DNA of 14,468 bases from Candidatus Portnoybacteria bacterium CG10_big_fil_rev_8_21_14_0_10_36_7. Its GTDB lineage: Bacteria; Patescibacteriota; Minisyncoccia; Portnoybacterales; PFDW01. The notes under the pieces are model-generated. The model had not been told where the DNA came from and made no database searches. It saw nothing but the letters and a program-made list of their open reading frames with translations. Made by a program: the position numbers and the translations under genes. The stretch covers positions 219 through 14,686 of the forward strand of contig PFDW01000026.1 of NCBI GenBank assembly GCA_002793835.1, written 5' to 3'. This document shows, one piece after another, positions 1 to 7,269 of the stretch (position 1 is the first letter of the stretch; each line of letters starts with the position of its first letter).

Positions 1-84
1 AAACTAAATACTATTTTGGTAAATTTGCAAAATAACAAATATTTTAAGAAGTCTGCTGAGGGCAGATATATTCTAGCCAAGTAA
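1..84 (+). CDS. 3' end of an unrecognised gene (partial)
   Basis: Frame 1 is open from the window edge to TAA at 82-84 and gives 27 residues ending in EGRYILAK. The lysine-rich, soluble-looking composition is protein-like. At this length an open frame could also arise by chance, and nothing identifies the family. The following 180 bases before the next gene contain no other credible ORF on either strand. Confidence 0.4.
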   Translation, partial: KLNTILVNLQNNKYFKKSAEGRYILAK

Positions 85-264
85 TTTTACTAGTGGTCAT
101 AGGATTTGCTGAATTTATAGAGATTCCGATAAAGCTTTATTGCTTAAGACTGAAATTAAATGAGATTTGATTGAGCACAGTCGATTACGGACAAGCAAAT
201 TCTACGACCGTTAGTAAAAAGAACTAGTAATGTTATTTAAAATCAACTATAATAGAATTACAAT
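85..264. other. intergenic region with promoter at its 3' end
   Basis: No ORF, tRNA-like fold or strong hairpin with a T-tract was found. The only signal is the -10-like TATAAT at 248-253 just before the next start codon. Confidence 0.4.
248..253 (+). promoter_or_regulatory. -10 box of the 265 gene
   Basis: A perfect TATAAT lies 11 nt before the ATG at 265. No good -35 is visible (the 17-nt spaced hexamer is TAGTAA). Transcription would start near 260, leaving about 5 nt of leader and no Shine-Dalgarno. Confidence 0.5.
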
Positions 265-1551
265 ATGGAGGACACATTTCCTTTGTGGATATTGTTGAGG
301 CTATTGCTTCAAGTTTGGTGGATATGGATGCCACCAGTTTTGATAATAGCCTTTTTTAAGTCGTGGATGTACTATATCAAGCGAGAAAATTTTAACAAAC
401 TAGAATGGGTACTACTTGAAATATACCCACCATCTAATCTCGGGAACAGTCCAAAAATCGCAGAAGCTATATTCTCGGGGCTTTGGGCAGTTGTGGGTAC
501 CGGTTCGGTAAAATTTGATAAATATTGGAAGGGTCAATATCCTGATTATTATAGTTTGGAATTAGTTGGCATCGATGGCGTAATTCATTTTTTCATTAGA
601 ACTCAAAGGAAATATCGTAACGTGGTGGAGGCAAATATTTATGCTCAATATTCCGCTGCTGAAATTAAAGAAGTGCCTGATTATGTTGACGAAGCTGTGC
701 CAGCCGAAGCACCGAGCGCCACGTGGGATTTATGGGGGACGGTGTTGCGACTTAGCGCAGACCAATCATATCCGATAAGAACTTACCAAAGTTTTGTTGA
801 TATTACGTCGGGGGCTGAAGAAACTCCTCAATTTTTAGATCCTCTATCTAGCTTGATGGAGGTTTTGAATAAATTAAAACCAGGGGAAAGAGTAGTTATC
901 CAAATTTTGATAAGACCAGTTGGAGATACATGGAAAGAAGAATCTCAGAAAGTAGTCGATGATCTGATAGGTAAACCTACGGCTAAAAAAGCTGGAGGAG
1001 TTTTAGTCCAAGAATTAGCAGGATGGGCAAACGCCTCTCGGGCAGTAGCGCATCATACTTTGACAGGAGAGCAACTTGAGTTTAAAGAAGATCAAAAAAA
1101 TTCTGCGGAGCTTCCGTCAAAAATGCTTTATTTAACTCCAGGGCAAAGAGACTCTGTTTTAGCCATTGAAAACAAATTATCAAAAAAAGCTTACGAAACT
1201 AAAATTCAGTTTGTATATTTAGCTAGGAAAGATGTTTATGCGGGCCCAACTGTAAGCTCGGTAATGGGTGTATTTAACCAATTCTCCACATTAAATTTAA
1301 ATGGATTACGTCCAAATAAGTTATACACAACTACCTCAAGATATTTGTTTGCAGTTCAGCGAGCAATTTTTAAGAAAAGAACAATGGTTAAATTATTACG
1401 TGGCCGAGCATTTTGGGAAAAGGGTTATATTTTAAATATTGAAGAGTTGGCTTCACTTTGGCATTTCCCGACCAGTATGGTTAAAGCCCCTGCGACTCCT
1501 AAGGTTTTGTCTAAAAAAGGCGAACCCCCGGTGTCATTACCAATAGAATAA
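265..1551 (+). CDS. membrane-anchored protein partnered with VirD4-like ATPase
   Basis: The 428-residue protein has a strongly hydrophobic N-terminus (about residues 5-37, Trp/Leu/Ile rich) that should form one or two membrane segments. A large soluble region follows with no catalytic motif that I recognise. The soluble part has alternating hydrophobic strands and Lys/Glu helices, and a Pro/Ala-rich linker near residues 140-150. The ATG follows TATAAT by 11 nt. The stop is separated by one base from the next gene, a conjugation-type ATPase, so the two are almost certainly co-transcribed and translationally coupled. Such membrane-protein/ATPase pairs occur in Patescibacteria genomes. I infer that this protein anchors or gates the ATPase at the cytoplasmic membrane, perhaps in DNA transfer or type IV secretion-like machinery. 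No relaxase or pilin is in the window. The family name is unknown to me. Confidence 0.8.
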   Translation: MEDTFPLWILLRLLLQVWWIWMPPVLIIAFFKSWMYYIKRENFNKLEWVLLEIYPPSNLGNSPKIAEAIFSGLWAVVGTGSVKFDKYWKGQYPDYYSLELVGIDGVIHFFIRTQRKYRNVVEANIYAQYSAAEIKEVPDYVDEAVPAEAPSATWDLWGTVLRLSADQSYPIRTYQSFVDITSGAEETPQFLDPLSSLMEVLNKLKPGERVVIQILIRPVGDTWKEESQKVVDDLIGKPTAKKAGGVLVQELAGWANASRAVAHHTLTGEQLEFKEDQKNSAELPSKMLYLTPGQRDSVLAIENKLSKKAYETKIQFVYLARKDVYAGPTVSSVMGVFNQFSTLNLNGLRPNKLYTTTSRYLFAVQRAIFKKRTMVKLLRGRAFWEKGYILNIEELASLWHFPTSMVKAPATPKVLSKKGEPPVSLPIE

Positions 1552-1552
1552 T

Positions 1553-3331
1553 ATGCCAGAAGATAATAACAACATAACATTTTTTTCGGAAACTAATTTT
1601 CGAAACGAAAAAAAGAGATTTGGTATCAAGAGAAATGATCGCCGAAGGCATTTTTATGTTGTTGGGAAAACAGGTATGGGTAAATCTACCTTACTAGAAA
1701 ACTTGGCGATTCAGGATATATTAAATGGAGAAGGGTGCGCCATAATTGATCCTCACGGTGAGTTCGCACAACTTATGATAGATTATGTGCCACCTCATAG
1801 AATTAACGATGTTATATTTTTTAATCCAGCTGACCTTGATAATCCAGTAGCATTCAATGTAATGGAGAAAACAGTAGAAGGACAGCAAAGGCATTTGATC
1901 GCTTCGGGTCTTATGGGTGTGTTTAAAAAAATATGGCCAGATGTTTGGAGTGCGAGGATGGAATATATTTTAAATAATGCAGTTTTAGCGTTATTGGAGT
2001 ACCCCAGCTCAACTTTGTTGGGCATCAATCGTATGTTGGCGGACAAAGATTACCGATTGCAAGTTGTAGAGAATGTGACAGATCCTTCTGTAAAATCTTT
2101 TTGGATAAATGAATTTGCAAAGTATCCAGATAGATTCCGTGAAGAAGCAGTGGCGCCAATTCAGAACAAAGTTGGTCAATTTATTTCTTCTCCATTAATT
2201 AGAAATATTATTGGGCAAGTCAAATCGTCTTTTGATATTAAAGAAGCGATGGATCAAAAAAAGATTTTGATTGTGGATTTATCGAAAGGAAGGATCGGAG
2301 AGGATGCGAGTCAATTATTAGGTGCAATGCTAATTACTAAATTACAGTTAGCAGCAATGAGCCGAGTTGATGTGCCAGAAAACGAGAGAGAAGATTTTTA
2401 TTTATATGTTGACGAGTTCCAAAATTTTGCCACAGATTCATTTGCTACTATTTTGTCGGAAGCCAGAAAATATCGTCTTAGTTTAATCCTGGCGCATCAA
2501 TATATTGGCCAGCTTGTTACCGATACTAACACTCGTGTTAGAGACGCTATTTTTGGCAACGTAGGGACTATTTTGATGTTTAGAGTTGGAGCATCTGATG
2601 CGGAATTTTTGGAGACTGAATTTTCGCCAGAATTTGAAATAAATGATTTAGTCAACTTATCTTTTGCGCAAATTTATTTGAAATTAACAATTGATGGTGT
2701 GACATCGCGTCCATTTTCTGCCACGACATTGCCATTATGGCCGTTGCCTAATCTTTCTAGTAGGGAGAAGATAATTAAAATATCACAAGAGCGCTATGGT
2801 ACAAATAGAGCTGATGTTGAGGAAAAACTAAGTAAGTGGGTTATGGCACGAGGCGCAGAAAATGATAAGAATGCCATAACTAAAGATAGTGATATGACCA
2901 TACCTAAGAAGTCAAAAACTGTAACCAAATGTTCTAATTGTGGGGTCAGCACTGAAGTAAACTTTGTACCAGATGGAAAGCGACCTGTTTATTGTACTAA
3001 TTGTTTGGTGTTGAGAAAGGAAAGAAAGCTCTCACCGCCAAAAATTGTTGATAGAAAATTAAAAGGGCCACGAATTGAATCGGAGGTAAAATTGATTGAG
3101 CCAAAAGAAGCGCCAATATCTTTGGCTAAAGCAATGGCGCCAAAGCAAAATTTTCAACCTCGAAAAAAGAAAGGAGTTGATTTAAGCAGTTTGCGGAGCG
3201 CGTTAAGTGAAGCAGTACACGAGACAAAAGAGCAGGAGATTGTTAACGATACACAAGTGGGGGAAGTTGAGGCCGATATAGAAAACAAAAAACCCGAAGA
3301 TTTATCCTCGGGAGAAACAATAGATTTATAA
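1553..3331 (+). CDS. VirD4/TraD/HerA-like ATPase with C-terminal zinc ribbon
   Basis: A 592-residue P-loop ATPase of the conjugative coupling-protein/HerA-FtsK superfamily. Visible motifs are Walker A GKTGMGKST (38-46), a DPHGE motif (67-71) typical of TraD/VirD4-like and HerA-like proteins, Walker B FYLYVDE (283-289) with the catalytic Glu, and a sensor-like LILAHQ (312-317). The ATPase core ends near residue 400. A linker leads to a zinc ribbon, CSNC (461-464) and CTNC (482-485), and a charged tail to 592. Family knowledge says these hexameric motors move DNA or protein substrates at the membrane using ATP. No membrane segment is visible here, so the upstream 428-residue protein probably supplies the anchor. 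The two genes are one base apart and no Shine-Dalgarno precedes this ATG. The zinc ribbon could bind DNA or a partner. Whether the complex serves conjugation, competence or secretion cannot be told. Confidence 0.88.
   Translation: MPEDNNNITFFSETNFRNEKKRFGIKRNDRRRHFYVVGKTGMGKSTLLENLAIQDILNGEGCAIIDPHGEFAQLMIDYVPPHRINDVIFFNPADLDNPVAFNVMEKTVEGQQRHLIASGLMGVFKKIWPDVWSARMEYILNNAVLALLEYPSSTLLGINRMLADKDYRLQVVENVTDPSVKSFWINEFAKYPDRFREEAVAPIQNKVGQFISSPLIRNIIGQVKSSFDIKEAMDQKKILIVDLSKGRIGEDASQLLGAMLITKLQLAAMSRVDVPENEREDFYLYVDEFQNFATDSFATILSEARKYRLSLILAHQYIGQLVTDTNTRVRDAIFGNVGTILMFRVGASDAEFLETEFSPEFEINDLVNLSFAQIYLKLTIDGVTSRPFSATTLPLWPLPNLSSREKIIKISQERYGTNRADVEEKLSKWVMARGAENDKNAITKDSDMTIPKKSKTVTKCSNCGVSTEVNFVPDGKRPVYCTNCLVLRKERKLSPPKIVDRKLKGPRIESEVKLIEPKEAPISLAKAMAPKQNFQPRKKKGVDLSSLRSALSEAVHETKEQEIVNDTQVGEVEADIENKKPEDLSSGETIDL
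3287..3312 (-). terminator. intrinsic terminator of efp
   Basis: Read on the minus strand, CCCGAGGA pairs with TCTTCGGG around a short loop (one G-U pair), followed by six T. It lies 20 nt past the efp stop, inside the 3' coding end of the convergent ATPase gene. Confidence 0.7.
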
Positions 3332-3904
3332 TTATTGGTTATTTTTAGTGCGTTCTACGTAACTACCTAGTTGGGTATTTATAACGATAATTTCACCATG
3401 TTCAATAAATAATGGAACTTGAATCTCCGCTCCGCTTTCGAGCTTGGCGGTTTTTGTTCCTCCAGTGGCAGTATTACCGCGGGCACCAGGAGGTGTTTCA
3501 ACAACTTCGAGTTCTATTTTAATTGGCATAGCCATATTAATTGCTTTGTCATTAAAGTAAAATGCCGTAACCTCCGTATTGGCTTTAAGGAATTTTGCGG
3601 ACGGACCGATAAGTTTAGCATTAAGCTCAAATCTTTTTGAAGGGTCGTCAATCTCGCAAAAAAAATATTTACCTCGGTGTTTATATAAAAATTTAATAGG
3701 TTTTTTTTCGATTTCAGCTTCTTCAAAATAATCGGATTGAGAAAAATTTCTCGTTAACACATTGCCGGTAATTAAATTTTTTATTTTAGTTTGTAAAACA
3801 GCTCTACGTTGAGCCATTTTTAAATGTTGTGAGTCGAGCACTTCGTACGGGGTACTCTCATAAACAAAGGTTGTTCCAACCCCTAAATCATTGATAGTAA
3901 GCAT
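3332..3904 (-). CDS. efp: translation elongation factor P
   Basis: At 190 residues this is the usual EF-P length. EF-P binds between the P and E sites of the ribosome and stimulates peptide bonds at polyproline stretches. The N-terminal KOW-like domain is followed by two OB-type domains. The C-terminal signature region (GGTKTAKLESGAEIQVPLF, about 147-165) is well conserved. The loop that normally reads PG[K/R]G and carries the modified residue is here K29-M-A-Q-R-R-A. Ungapped alignment to my memory of the E. coli protein puts Gln32 where Lys34 is modified, flanked by Arg33 and Arg34. The start is the first ATG, and no Shine-Dalgarno is seen. The gene is convergent with the ATPase (stops directly adjacent) and divergent from pheS. 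Confidence 0.96.
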   Translation of the reverse strand: MLTINDLGVGTTFVYESTPYEVLDSQHLKMAQRRAVLQTKIKNLITGNVLTRNFSQSDYFEEAEIEKKPIKFLYKHRGKYFFCEIDDPSKRFELNAKLIGPSAKFLKANTEVTAFYFNDKAINMAMPIKIELEVVETPPGARGNTATGGTKTAKLESGAEIQVPLFIEHGEIIVINTQLGSYVERTKNNQ

Positions 3905-3972
3905 CTTTTTATTTTTAAAGCGCTTTTACGGCACAATTTATTGGACTAAAAATATTTCAGCCTATTAATTTA

Positions 3973-4000
3973 ATATTAGCATGTGTCGATAAATTGTCAA
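3973..4000 (-). promoter_or_regulatory. efp promoter
   Basis: On the minus strand TTGACA (4000-3995), a 16-nt spacer and TAATAT (3978-3973) form a good sigma70-like promoter. Initiation near 3966 gives a leader of about 60 nt before the efp ATG. Confidence 0.6.
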
Positions 4001-4009
4001 TTTCGATGT

Positions 4010-4038
4010 TTGACTGTAAGCGTTAAATTTTCTATAGT
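4010..4038 (+). promoter_or_regulatory. pheS promoter, leaderless type
   Basis: TTGACT (4010-4015), a 17-nt spacer and TATAGT (4033-4038). The ATG follows the -10 by 7 nt, so transcription should start at or next to the start codon. The -35 lies only 9 nt from the -35 of the divergent efp promoter. Confidence 0.72.
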
Positions 4039-4045
4039 ATAGATA

Positions 4046-5083
4046 ATGGATAAGCATGAAATACAAAAATTAAAGGATAATTTTGTGAGCGAAGCGAATA
4101 AAGTCGTTTCGTGGTCTGGAGCTTTGAAACTCAAGGCAAAATATTTGGGCGTAGATGGGGAAGTAAAAAATATTTTTAAATCGTTAGCAAATGTAGTTCC
4201 ACAAGAAAGAAAGGAATTTGGTGCGTTGCTAAATACATTAAAGCAAGATATAGAAAGTTGGGTGAGCGAAGCGCAAAAAAGATTTTCTCAGCAAAAAGAA
4301 GAGACTCCATTAGAAGTATTTTATGCTACTTTACCTGGCGTTAAGCCACGCTTAGGGCATTTGAATATCATTACACAGGCTATAAAAGAGATTACTGATA
4401 TTTTTAAACCGTTGGGATTTAAAGTTATTAGAGGACAAGAGGTTGATTGGGACTATTATGTATTTGAGTCATTGAATATGCCGAAAACTCATCCTGCGCG
4501 AGATGAGTGGGAAACATTCTTTATAAGTGCTCCAGATGATAGCGATTACGGGCGCATGGTAATTACCCCGCACACTTCAAACGCTCAGATAAGAGAGATG
4601 CAAAAAGGAGAGCTACCAATTAGAATGCTCGCAGTTGGTCGATGCGGTCGTCGGCAATCGGACCTAACTCATTTACAAAGTTTTTATCAATTTGAGGGGT
4701 TAGTTATTGATAAAGGTATTAATATTACGCACTTAAAAGGTGTACTTGATTATTTTGTTAAGAATTTTTTTGGTCCTGATAGAGTGTCTCGTTTGCGACC
4801 TCATCATTTTCAATTTACCGAACCGAGTTTTGAAGTTGATATAAGTTGCGGTCTTTGCAAGGGGAAAGGGTGTCGATTTTGCAAGGCTGGTTGGGTTGAA
4901 TTAGGTGGAGCCGGGATGGTTCATCCCAACGTTTTGAAAGCAGGAGAAATCGATTATTCGGTTTACACTGGGTTTGCGTTTGGTTGGGGGATTGAAAGAA
5001 CGTATATGATGAAAGTAGGAACTAATATAGATGACATTCGACGATTATTTGAAAACGACTTAAGATTTTTAGAACAATTTTAA
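4046..5083 (+). CDS. pheS: phenylalanyl-tRNA synthetase alpha subunit
   Basis: The 345-residue catalytic subunit of the class II alpha2-beta2 enzyme charges tRNA-Phe with phenylalanine. An N-terminal helical (coiled-coil) arm of about 90 residues precedes the class II core. The core has the motif 1 region around 101-150, motif 2 around 196-222 (GRCGRRQSDLTH, then FYQFEGL) and motif 3 around 309-323 (GFAFGWGIERTYM). Four cysteines (C268, C271, C276, C279) form a knuckle just before GGAGMVHPNVL, a variant seen in many bacterial PheS proteins. The length is normal. The ATG is preceded by a -10 box at 7 nt, with no room for a Shine-Dalgarno. pheT starts 2 nt after the stop, so the pair forms an operon. 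Confidence 0.97.
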   Translation: MDKHEIQKLKDNFVSEANKVVSWSGALKLKAKYLGVDGEVKNIFKSLANVVPQERKEFGALLNTLKQDIESWVSEAQKRFSQQKEETPLEVFYATLPGVKPRLGHLNIITQAIKEITDIFKPLGFKVIRGQEVDWDYYVFESLNMPKTHPARDEWETFFISAPDDSDYGRMVITPHTSNAQIREMQKGELPIRMLAVGRCGRRQSDLTHLQSFYQFEGLVIDKGINITHLKGVLDYFVKNFFGPDRVSRLRPHHFQFTEPSFEVDISCGLCKGKGCRFCKAGWVELGGAGMVHPNVLKAGEIDYSVYTGFAFGWGIERTYMMKVGTNIDDIRRLFENDLRFLEQF

Positions 5084-5085
5084 TT

Positions 5086-6963
5086 ATGAATGTACTTATT
5101 CCATATACTTGGTTGAGAGATTATGTTGAAACAAGTTTGACTATTGAAGAGGTCGCTGATTTATTGTCTCTTCATTCATTCAGTGTAGAAAAAATTCATG
5201 ATATAAACGGAGACAAGGTTATGGAAATTGAAGTAACTTCAAATCGAGGTGATGCTTTGTCTGTCTTGGGTATTGCTAGAGAGCTTAGGGCAATTTTACC
5301 GGCCGGCAAATTTAAATCAAAATTACCAACAGCTAAGGAACAAAAAATTAGGAATGCGCCGGATAAGGATAAGTTGGAAGTTATTATTAAAGATAAATCA
5401 TTGGTGTCAAGGTTTTGCGCAATAGTCTTGGAAAATGTAAAAATTAATTCTTCGCCAAAAGATTTAGCTGATAGGTTAGAAGGAGCAGGAACACGGGCAA
5501 TAAATAATATCATAGATATTACAAATTATTTGATGCTGGACAAAGGTCAGCCAATGCATGCCTTTGATTACGATAAAATTAAAGGAAGTAAAATGATTGT
5601 TCGTTCGTCAAACAGTGGAGAGAAAATAACTACATTGGATGGAATTGAAAGAACTTTGCCCGAGGGGGCAATAGTGATAGAAGACGGTGAAGGTCGGTTG
5701 GTGGACTTATGTGGAATTATGGGAGCAGAAAATAGTGGCGTTGATTCAGATACGAAGAAAGTTATATTATTTGTCCAAATCTATGATCCAATAAAAATTA
5801 GGAAAGCTTCTATGAAATTAGGTCACAGGACAGAAGCAGCGCTGAGATTCGAAAAAGGCGTTGATCCGTCAGGTGTTTTGGCTGGCTTAGTTGAAGCTGT
5901 TTCAATGGCCGAGCAATTGGCTGGGGCAAAAGTTTCGTCAAAATTAATAGATATAGTTAATAATTCATATAAGCCAGATAAAGTAAAAATAGATTATGAA
6001 AGAATCCAAGAAATTGCTGGTGTAGAATTAAAGAAAAACAAGATTGATAATACGTTAAAAAAGTTGGGTTTTAATATAACCGCTGGATATGCCGTTGTAC
6101 CTTCTTGGAGGGAGGGTGACATATTAATCAGTGAAGATTTGGCAGAAGAGGTAATTAGAATCTATGGCTATCATGAATTACCCACATCTCTTAATTTGGG
6201 TCAAATACCAAAAAACCAAGGAGTCTCTCCTTTCAAATACGAGGAAATAACGAAAAATTATTTAAAACATCATGGGTGTTTTGAGTGTTATAATTTATCT
6301 GCTGTGGATGAAAATAAGTGTGGAGATAATTGTTTAGCAATTGATAATCCATTAACACAAGACGCCAGCCATTTACGTGTTTCGCTTCTACCTCAATTAA
6401 TTGATGCATTGGATAAAAACCAAGCGTATGATGATGAAATAATAATATTTGAATTATCCGCTATTTATTTACCAAGAAAAAATGATTTGCCATTACAGCC
6501 ATTGAGACTGGGGCTAGCTTCAAAAGGCATCGATTATTTGCGCTTCAAAGGTATCATTAGCGGTTTATTTGAAGAGTTGGGCGTGGAATCAAACGCAGTG
6601 GAGTATAAAATTAATAAAATTGATAAATACTATTTGTCGGTAGAAATCGATTTTGAGAAATTAATTTCTAAAATATCCGATGACAAACATTTTTCATCAT
6701 TGCCAAAATATAATATCTCTCGAGAGGACATGACTTTTGTAATAGATGGACAGCAAAATTTTGCAGATATACAAAATTTAATATTGTCTTGCGATAAGGC
6801 TATACGCAAAGCAGTGTTCAAATATATTTATAAAAATTTCCTAACATTATCAATTGAATACTACGACTCATCAAAGCAATTATCAGCTAATGATTTGTCT
6901 GTTTTGCGAGATCATATTATTATGAAATTAAACAAAGATTTAAATATTAAGCTCAAGAAGTGA
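5086..6963 (+). CDS. pheT: phenylalanyl-tRNA synthetase beta subunit, compact form
   Basis: The 625-residue beta subunit is clearly shorter than the roughly 800 residues of E. coli PheT. The N-terminus (IPYTWLRDYV, 5-14) runs directly into the EVTSNRGD...LGIARE region (49-66). The EMAP/OB-type tRNA-binding domain normally inserted between these is absent. The B3/4 region follows (about 105-260, including NIIDITNYLMLDKGQPMHAFD and HRTEAALRFEKGVDP). B5 is next (about 295-370), then the catalytic-like core, and a C-terminal FDX-ACB domain (about 535-625) that contacts tRNA. B3/4 normally holds the site that edits mischarged Tyr. The gene is 2 nt behind pheS without a Shine-Dalgarno, so translation probably depends on coupling. 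It ends in TGA, which shows TGA is a stop in this genome. Confidence 0.96.
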   Translation: MNVLIPYTWLRDYVETSLTIEEVADLLSLHSFSVEKIHDINGDKVMEIEVTSNRGDALSVLGIARELRAILPAGKFKSKLPTAKEQKIRNAPDKDKLEVIIKDKSLVSRFCAIVLENVKINSSPKDLADRLEGAGTRAINNIIDITNYLMLDKGQPMHAFDYDKIKGSKMIVRSSNSGEKITTLDGIERTLPEGAIVIEDGEGRLVDLCGIMGAENSGVDSDTKKVILFVQIYDPIKIRKASMKLGHRTEAALRFEKGVDPSGVLAGLVEAVSMAEQLAGAKVSSKLIDIVNNSYKPDKVKIDYERIQEIAGVELKKNKIDNTLKKLGFNITAGYAVVPSWREGDILISEDLAEEVIRIYGYHELPTSLNLGQIPKNQGVSPFKYEEITKNYLKHHGCFECYNLSAVDENKCGDNCLAIDNPLTQDASHLRVSLLPQLIDALDKNQAYDDEIIIFELSAIYLPRKNDLPLQPLRLGLASKGIDYLRFKGIISGLFEELGVESNAVEYKINKIDKYYLSVEIDFEKLISKISDDKHFSSLPKYNISREDMTFVIDGQQNFADIQNLILSCDKAIRKAVFKYIYKNFLTLSIEYYDSSKQLSANDLSVLRDHIIMKLNKDLNIKLKK

Positions 6964-6977
6964 TTAATATTTAGGTA

Positions 6978-7006
6978 TTGACAAAAGCATATTAATATGA
7001 TAAACT
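6978..7006 (+). promoter_or_regulatory. promoter of the 49-codon ORF (and perhaps mnmA)
   Basis: Consensus TTGACA (6978-6983), an exact 17-nt spacer and TAAACT (7001-7006). It lies 15 nt after the pheT stop and predicts a leader of about 40 nt carrying a GGGAG Shine-Dalgarno at 7042-7046. Confidence 0.68.
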
Positions 7007-7052
7007 AGTAATATAAGGGAGTCGTTCTTTGTAATTTAAAAGGGAGAAGATT

Positions 7053-7202
7053 ATGGGAGAATTTGATTTTAATGAGGTGGTGGATTATATAATAAATGGT
7101 TGCATGTATTTGCTTGTTTTTATGGCCGTGCTTATTATTGTGAAGTTTGTTTATGACTATAGATCAAACATTGAAGAGACCGTCAAAAATTTTTTCCATT
7201 GA
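7053..7202 (+). CDS. small single-pass membrane protein (49 aa)
   Basis: A 49-residue ORF starts 6 nt after the Shine-Dalgarno GGGAG (7042-7046) and ends in TGA. It has an acidic N-terminus (MGEFDFNEVVDYI), one hydrophobic segment (about residues 15-33) and a charged C-terminal tail ending in KNFFH. It sits in its own cassette, with a consensus promoter upstream and an intrinsic terminator 36 nt after the stop, directly in front of mnmA. The function is unknown. The whole arrangement resembles the small membrane ORFs at 8466, 9160 and 11201. It was recovered by reading the frame by eye. The combination of promoter, Shine-Dalgarno, hydrophobic pattern and terminator supports a real gene. Confidence 0.68.
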   Translation: MGEFDFNEVVDYIINGCMYLLVFMAVLIIVKFVYDYRSNIEETVKNFFH

Positions 7203-7238
7203 TCTAATTTGTGAAATAATGGCTTTAAATTTTACAGC

Positions 7239-7262
7239 AAGGCTGGACAACCAGCCTTTTTT
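7239..7262 (+). terminator. intrinsic terminator before mnmA
   Basis: AAGGCTGG (7239-7246), loop ACAA, CCAGCCTT (7251-7258), with six T from 7257. The perfect 8-bp stem ends 8 nt before the mnmA start at 7270. It closes the 49-codon cassette and would limit any read-through into mnmA. Confidence 0.8.
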
Positions 7263-7269
7263 ATTACAC

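Noticed and set aside
7147..7269. N-terminal extension of mnmA to the ATG at 7147
   Set aside because: It overlaps the 49-codon ORF in another frame, crosses an intrinsic terminator and adds residues before the conserved MnmA N-terminus. The ATG at 7270 gives the normal length.
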